Below, in pieces: positions 7,562-10,413 of a DNA stretch of 10,413 nt. The DNA is from Hemicentrotus pulcherrimus (lineage: Eukaryota > Echinodermata > Echinoidea > Camarodonta > Strongylocentrotidae), in NCBI GenBank assembly GCA_003118195.1, contig BEXV01000065.1, forward strand, positions 339,885 through 350,297. Reading direction: 5' to 3'. The notes under the pieces were generated by a model. It saw only the letters and a list, made by a program, of their open reading frames with translations, had not been told where the DNA came from and did no database searches. Numbering within the stretch: position 1 is the stretch's first letter; every line of letters begins with the position of its first letter. Both the position numbers and the translations under genes were made by a program.

Positions 7562-7606
7562 CAGGGTTCTGTAAAAGAAAAACAACAATCCTTTATACTC
7601 ATACAT
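7562..7606 (-). other. Splice acceptor upstream of the Myb-like exon
   Basis: Read on the minus strand, TTGTTTTTCTTTTACAG ends at 7569 and the exon begins AACCCTG, then ATG at 7561. This implies an upstream, probably untranslated, exon between here and the right end. A possible donor is TTTG|GTGAGA with GT at 9606-9605, but several others would fit. Confidence 0.55.
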
Positions 7607-8421
7607 AATGTAAGTGCATATTAATTAGTTTACAAATGTATCGAAAATTATTTTTTTCTAAAATCCCTATCAAGTTCATGTACAGTTTGTGTTACTGTTT
7701 GTGTTGATTTAATAGTGTCTGAATTTCGTTTTTTTTTTAAAATATCTTTGATACAGGTCTTTTCCGTTTTACCATACAATTGGTATTGGAATAAAAAGTG
7801 GAAGTAACTGCAAACATCTGTGTTGAGCGTTATTTTCCTGCTTTACAACAGGCTGAAAAAAAAGGACACAGATAGATTACCTATTTCTTGGTTTCAAGGG
7901 TTCCATAGCTACTGGCAGCTTTCCTGTCGAACAAAGAGATGGTCTATTGGTCTTCACAGACGTCCAGGAATGTCAACAGATTTAAGACAGATCTCCAAGA
8001 TGGAATGCTGAAAAACAAGATTGTTACCAAAAATGTTTATACATTTGTAGCTATAAACACTAACATAAAGTGTCCAGACAGACAAGACAGACAAGAAAGA
8101 CAAGTACTGATACTCTAGTATAGAAGGTCAAAAAAGTTACAGTTCAGCAAGAAAAGAAAAACAAAAAAACCCAACAGCTCCTACTCGGGTAGCTCTTGCA
8201 ATCTTGCGAGAGAAGCACATGTATCTGCATTATCGCTGCCGAACCTAACCGAACATGAACATAGCGTCTGACTTACAGCACTAGATTTGACCTAAATCAA
8301 CTTCAGCTGGGGTGTCCAGTAACATACGCTCGGCCTATTCATATGTCACATATATACAATATCGCCTCAGGCGTGTTGGACTGTTCCAAAGGTACAACTG
8401 TACCTCGTGTGGGTAATTTTT
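7607..8421. other. Non-coding region upstream of the Myb-like exon
   Basis: No gene is seen. It contains A/T runs and a short imperfect ACAGACA/ACAAG tandem at 8076-8106. An open stretch at 7820-8011 has no recognisable domain. It is probably a 5' intron of the Myb-like gene. Confidence 0.4.
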
Positions 8422-8493
8422 ACTAATGCCCTCACTGATGTGTATTATTTGTATACTAATGCACTTACTGGCACTGCTGTGTATTATTTGTAT
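8422..8493 (+). repeat. Short tandem duplication, 33 and 39 bp
   Basis: Copy 1 (8422-8454) and copy 2 (8455-8493) both start ACTAATGC and end TGTGTATTATTTGTAT. Copy 2 has six extra bases in the middle (GGCACT) and a few substitutions. Confidence 0.8.
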
Positions 8494-8726
8494 AGTGACA
8501 CCCCAGTATATCCTAGTATTAAATTAGTAATTATAACAAAATGCCCAGGTGCATGCAGACTCCCCGAGTTGAGTTAGAGAGGCTAGCTAGATGTAGACAT
8601 TTCAAATGACTCTCATGCAAGTCCAACTTCATCCCACTCATATTTGGTTATGCTGAGGAAAGCACTGAACCCTGGCCCTTCACAACCCCCCCCCCCTTTT
8701 CCCTCCATTGTTTACGCTATATAGGT

Positions 8727-8914
8727 CTAGACTAGACCAAATTCTTGCAAGACGTATTTTAACTCTCGCTGCATGGTGTACTGATTTTCACACCTATCCT
8801 ACACACTTGGCGGTATAGACCCTAGTATGTTTCCGTCTCTAAAGAGAGAGCCGACCCTACCCAAATCAGAGGCTAACGAACGAAAGAGACAGAAAAATTC
8901 GATCTAGACTAGAT
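8727..8914 (+). mobile_element. MITE-like repeat, copy 2 (nested in the Harbinger element)
   Basis: The left end CTAGACTAGACCAAATTCTT and the reverse complement of the right end, CTAGTCTAGATCGAATTTTT, match at most positions, giving imperfect inverted repeats of about 20 bp around a 185-bp non-coding body. The internal blocks AACTCTCGCTGCA (8761-8773) and AACGAACGAAAGAG are shared with 1008-1213. No clear target duplication was found, partly because the flanks are full of TCTAGA words. Confidence 0.5.
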
Positions 8915-8949
8915 TCTAGGTCTAGATTCTAGATTAGCTATGAGGAGTA

Positions 8950-8981
8950 TGACGTCACTTAATCACAGGCTTTTATAAATA
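8950..8981. promoter_or_regulatory. CRE palindrome next to a TATA-like box
   Basis: TGACGTCA (8950-8957) is followed 16 nt later by TATAAATA (8974-8981). On the minus strand the same patch reads TATAAAAG (8977-8970). It could be a promoter for a non-coding 5' exon of the Myb-like gene, or chance. No plus-strand gene follows. Confidence 0.25.
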
Positions 8982-9068
8982 TCTTTTGTTTATCCAGATA
9001 GGATCTATGCTACGTTGCAGTACTACTCGCAAAAACTACCTTGAGTGTTTATACTGTGCTGTTATCTA

Positions 9069-9118
9069 ACTAGATCTAGATCTAGATCTAGATTCTAGAT
9101 CTAGATCTAGATCTAGTC
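9069..9118. repeat. TAGATC hexamer array, self-complementary
   Basis: About eight AGATCT/TCTAGA-phased units run from 9069 to 9118, with one interruption (GATTCTAG) at the centre. Because the hexamer is its own reverse complement, the whole tract is a near-perfect palindrome that could fold into a long hairpin. Confidence 0.85.
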
Positions 9119-9240
9119 TACTAGACTACTAACTTAATCATTTAGGTCTAGGGCCTATGACGATCTAATATTGCTAGATCTAGTCTACTAGACTACTAAC
9201 TTAATCATTTAGGTCTAGGGCCTATGACGATCTAATATTG
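9107..9240 (+). repeat. Exact 67-bp tandem duplication
   Basis: Copies 9107-9173 and 9174-9240 are identical at every base. Each starts CTAGATCTAGTCTACTAG and ends GACGATCTAATATTG. The lack of any difference implies a recent event. The first copy overlaps the hexamer array, which probably triggered the slippage. Confidence 0.93.
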
Positions 9241-9750
9241 TTATGTTTCTAGACCCTATAATGTATGTTTAGCTATAATTATTACCATGTTCATTATGTT
9301 AATGATGTTATTTTCGATAAAGTTGAAATAAACAATTCCAACTTCACGCATCCCCCTCCCAGACTCAGCCGTGAAAACTGCGTGTGTCGCAACAGAGCCT
9401 ACAGGCTTCGCCTGGCGTGTAGGCGTGGACTCAGTTGGATTTACCATGTTTACGTTAGACAAACATGACCACAAACACCTTAATTCGGTAAAAAAAGTGA
9501 AACCTAATAGGTTGATTATAACGTGATCGATCAGATTCATAGGTATTTGTTGATTTCATTGCAGTCACATATATTTATCATATATCTTCTTAAAATATAG
9601 TCTCACCAAATAATGTGGTCGATCTGATTTCAGGCTTGCAATGGGGCATTTGTGTCCAGCTCGTAGTCGTTGTGATCACTTCGAGAATAGGCCTAAAATT
9701 TGCCCGACTCCCGTTGTCTCAATTTGCAGGCGACGAGTTGGAAGCAGGTG
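9241..9750. other. Right internal region of the transposon, no gene seen
   Basis: Non-coding sequence with a hairpin at 9397-9424 (GCCTACA and TGTAGGC, with inner AGGC and GCCT around TTC). Open stretches at 9256-9540 and 9615-9815 have no recognisable domain, and the second runs through the terminal repeat. A promoter or first exon of the minus-strand Myb-like gene could lie here. Confidence 0.4.
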
Positions 9751-9763
9751 GCGCATGCGCAGT
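9751..9763 (+). promoter_or_regulatory. Right subterminal NRF1-type motif
   Basis: GCGCATGCGCAGT contains the palindrome GCGCATGCGC, and CGCATGCGCAGT within it recurs exactly at 1533-1544. It lies just inside the right inverted repeat, 9 nt from its inner edge. It may serve as a promoter element or as a transposition-protein site; both are inferred. Confidence 0.45.
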
Positions 9764-9771
9764 TACCCAAC

Positions 9772-9823
9772 ATGACGTCACTCGTAGTAGAGGTCGTTCG
9801 GTGTCGAAAATCTAAAGCTCGCT
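9772..9823 (-). repeat. Right terminal inverted repeat of the Harbinger element
   Basis: The 52-nt terminus, read inward on the minus strand, begins AGCGAGCTTTAGATTTTC and ends GTGACGTCAT. It matches 1400-1450 with one substitution and one extra C. TGACGTCA is at 9773-9780. Confidence 0.92.
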
Positions 9824-9826
9824 AAT
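9824..9826. repeat. Right target-site duplication (AAT)
   Basis: AAT immediately follows the right inverted repeat and matches 1397-1399. Confidence 0.6.
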
Positions 9827-10413
9827 GTATTCATGCGCCGCGCCATGCCGTGCCGTGTTTATGATATAGACTGGTCATCTCCTTCTTTAGCATTGTCCCA
9901 TATGTTGATATCAATGTAAGTTTCATTTTGAAAATTCCATCCTATTTATATTTGAAAGTTCAATGTTCTTTTAGTGTTCTTTTTTCTCCAATTGGAGGTC
10001 TGCTCGAAGAAGAATATGACTTAAACTTAGGAAAATACGCAATTATAATAACAATGGAGAGTTAACTTACATTTTTTTTAAATATTAGTTTATCACTCGC
10101 TCTTCGATCTTCTTTGCACAGCTGATCCACATTGCACCAGTGATGACGTGACCTACAACATTAGATGACGTCATTTCCCGGTCGGGCGTTCGCGTAATGT
10201 TTACTTTTAGCATGGGTCCATTCGGTAGCATATATTGGCACCAAGATTAAGGGCGATATGAATATTCATTATTCCCTACGTCACAGACGTGCGGTGTGCG
10301 TACTGCTCTGTCCTATACACAGTACACGTACATAACTTCTTGCATGTACTAGTACTAGTACACTAAAGCATTAGTACATGTACATTGCACCGGAATGAAG
10401 AGAATCATTGTAA
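9827..10413. other. Right flank of the insertion, possible promoter region
   Basis: No coding exon is seen. From about 10130 to 10310 CpG becomes frequent. There are CRE-like sites TGACGTGA (10144-10151), TGACGTCA (10166-10173) and ACGTCACAG (10279-10287), and the patch CCGGTCGGGCG. On the minus strand a strong donor GTAAGT starts at 10070. Together these could be the promoter and non-coding first exon of the WDSUB1-like gene. A CATGTACTA/TAGTACATG hairpin (10343-10351 and 10372-10380) lies near the right edge. Confidence 0.35.

Larger units (their letters stand above)
1400..9823 (+). mobile_element. Complete PIF/Harbinger DNA transposon (about 8.4 kb)
   Basis: The element is bounded by inverted repeats at 1400-1450 and 9772-9823. 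It carries both genes typical of autonomous Harbinger elements, a DDE transposase and a Myb/SANT-like protein, in convergent orientation. AAT is present outside both edges (1397-1399 and 9824-9826) as the best symmetrical 3-bp target duplication. The family usually duplicates TWA, and a TAA reading (1396-1398 and 9823-9825) is possible with slightly asymmetric ends. The element is longer than most members because of nested repeats in the introns and in the 3.7-6.3 kb and 7.6-9.7 kb spacers. Intact frames and about 96% identical ends point to a fairly recent insertion. Confidence 0.88.

Noticed and set aside
7820..8011. Short plus-strand open frame upstream of the Myb-like gene
   Set aside because: No domain, no good start context and no conserved pattern.
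9256..9540. Overlapping open frames on both strands
   Set aside because: No domains; the region includes a hairpin and simple sequence and is best read as non-coding.
9615..9815. Open plus-strand frame near the right end
   Set aside because: It reads into the terminal inverted repeat and has no recognisable protein family.

Overview
The window looks like AT-rich animal nuclear DNA, probably from a marine or aquatic invertebrate. The evidence is GT-AG introns, long non-coding stretches, many microsatellites and several nested small repeats. Abundant TACATGTA/GTACCGGTAC words and TCTAGA-rich tracts would suit a mollusc or lancelet-like genome, but I cannot fix the phylum.

Layout. Bases 195-592 (minus) are the first coding exon of a WDSUB1-like WD40 protein (WD repeat, SAM and U-box family). 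A good splice acceptor lies 5 nt before its ATG, so a non-coding 5' exon should lie at higher coordinates. Bases 593-1396 are non-coding flank with a telomere-like tract and a MITE-like repeat. Bases 1400-9823 are one large PIF/Harbinger DNA transposon. It has near-identical 51/52-bp terminal inverted repeats (50 matches, one mismatch, one indel) and an AAT repeat at both edges. Bases 9827-10413 are the other flank, with a CpG- and CRE-containing stretch that may be a promoter.

Inside the transposon the two genes expected of an autonomous Harbinger element converge. On the plus strand is a two-exon DDE transposase (1706-1890 joined to 2791-3694, 362 aa) with all three catalytic acidic residues. 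On the minus strand is a two-exon Myb/SANT-like DNA-binding protein (7561-7146 joined to 6617-6305, 242 aa) with a coiled-coil tail. Both reading frames stay open across their predicted splice junctions. In this superfamily the Myb-like protein brings the transposase to the nucleus and to the element ends, and the transposase cuts and pastes the DNA. The element is long for its class because its introns and spacers hold further repeats: a possible LINE tail with (TGAAT)n, a GA tract, a poly-G hAT-like fragment, a SINE-like repeat, a MITE copy and an exact 67-bp tandem duplication.

The main point of interest is that this apparently complete, possibly recently active Harbinger element sits just upstream of, and perhaps inside the 5' intron of, a WDSUB1-like gene. 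Its termini carry CREB/ATF-type TGACGTCA sites and its subterminal regions carry NRF1-type CGCATGCGCA sites. No RNA gene or CRISPR array was seen.
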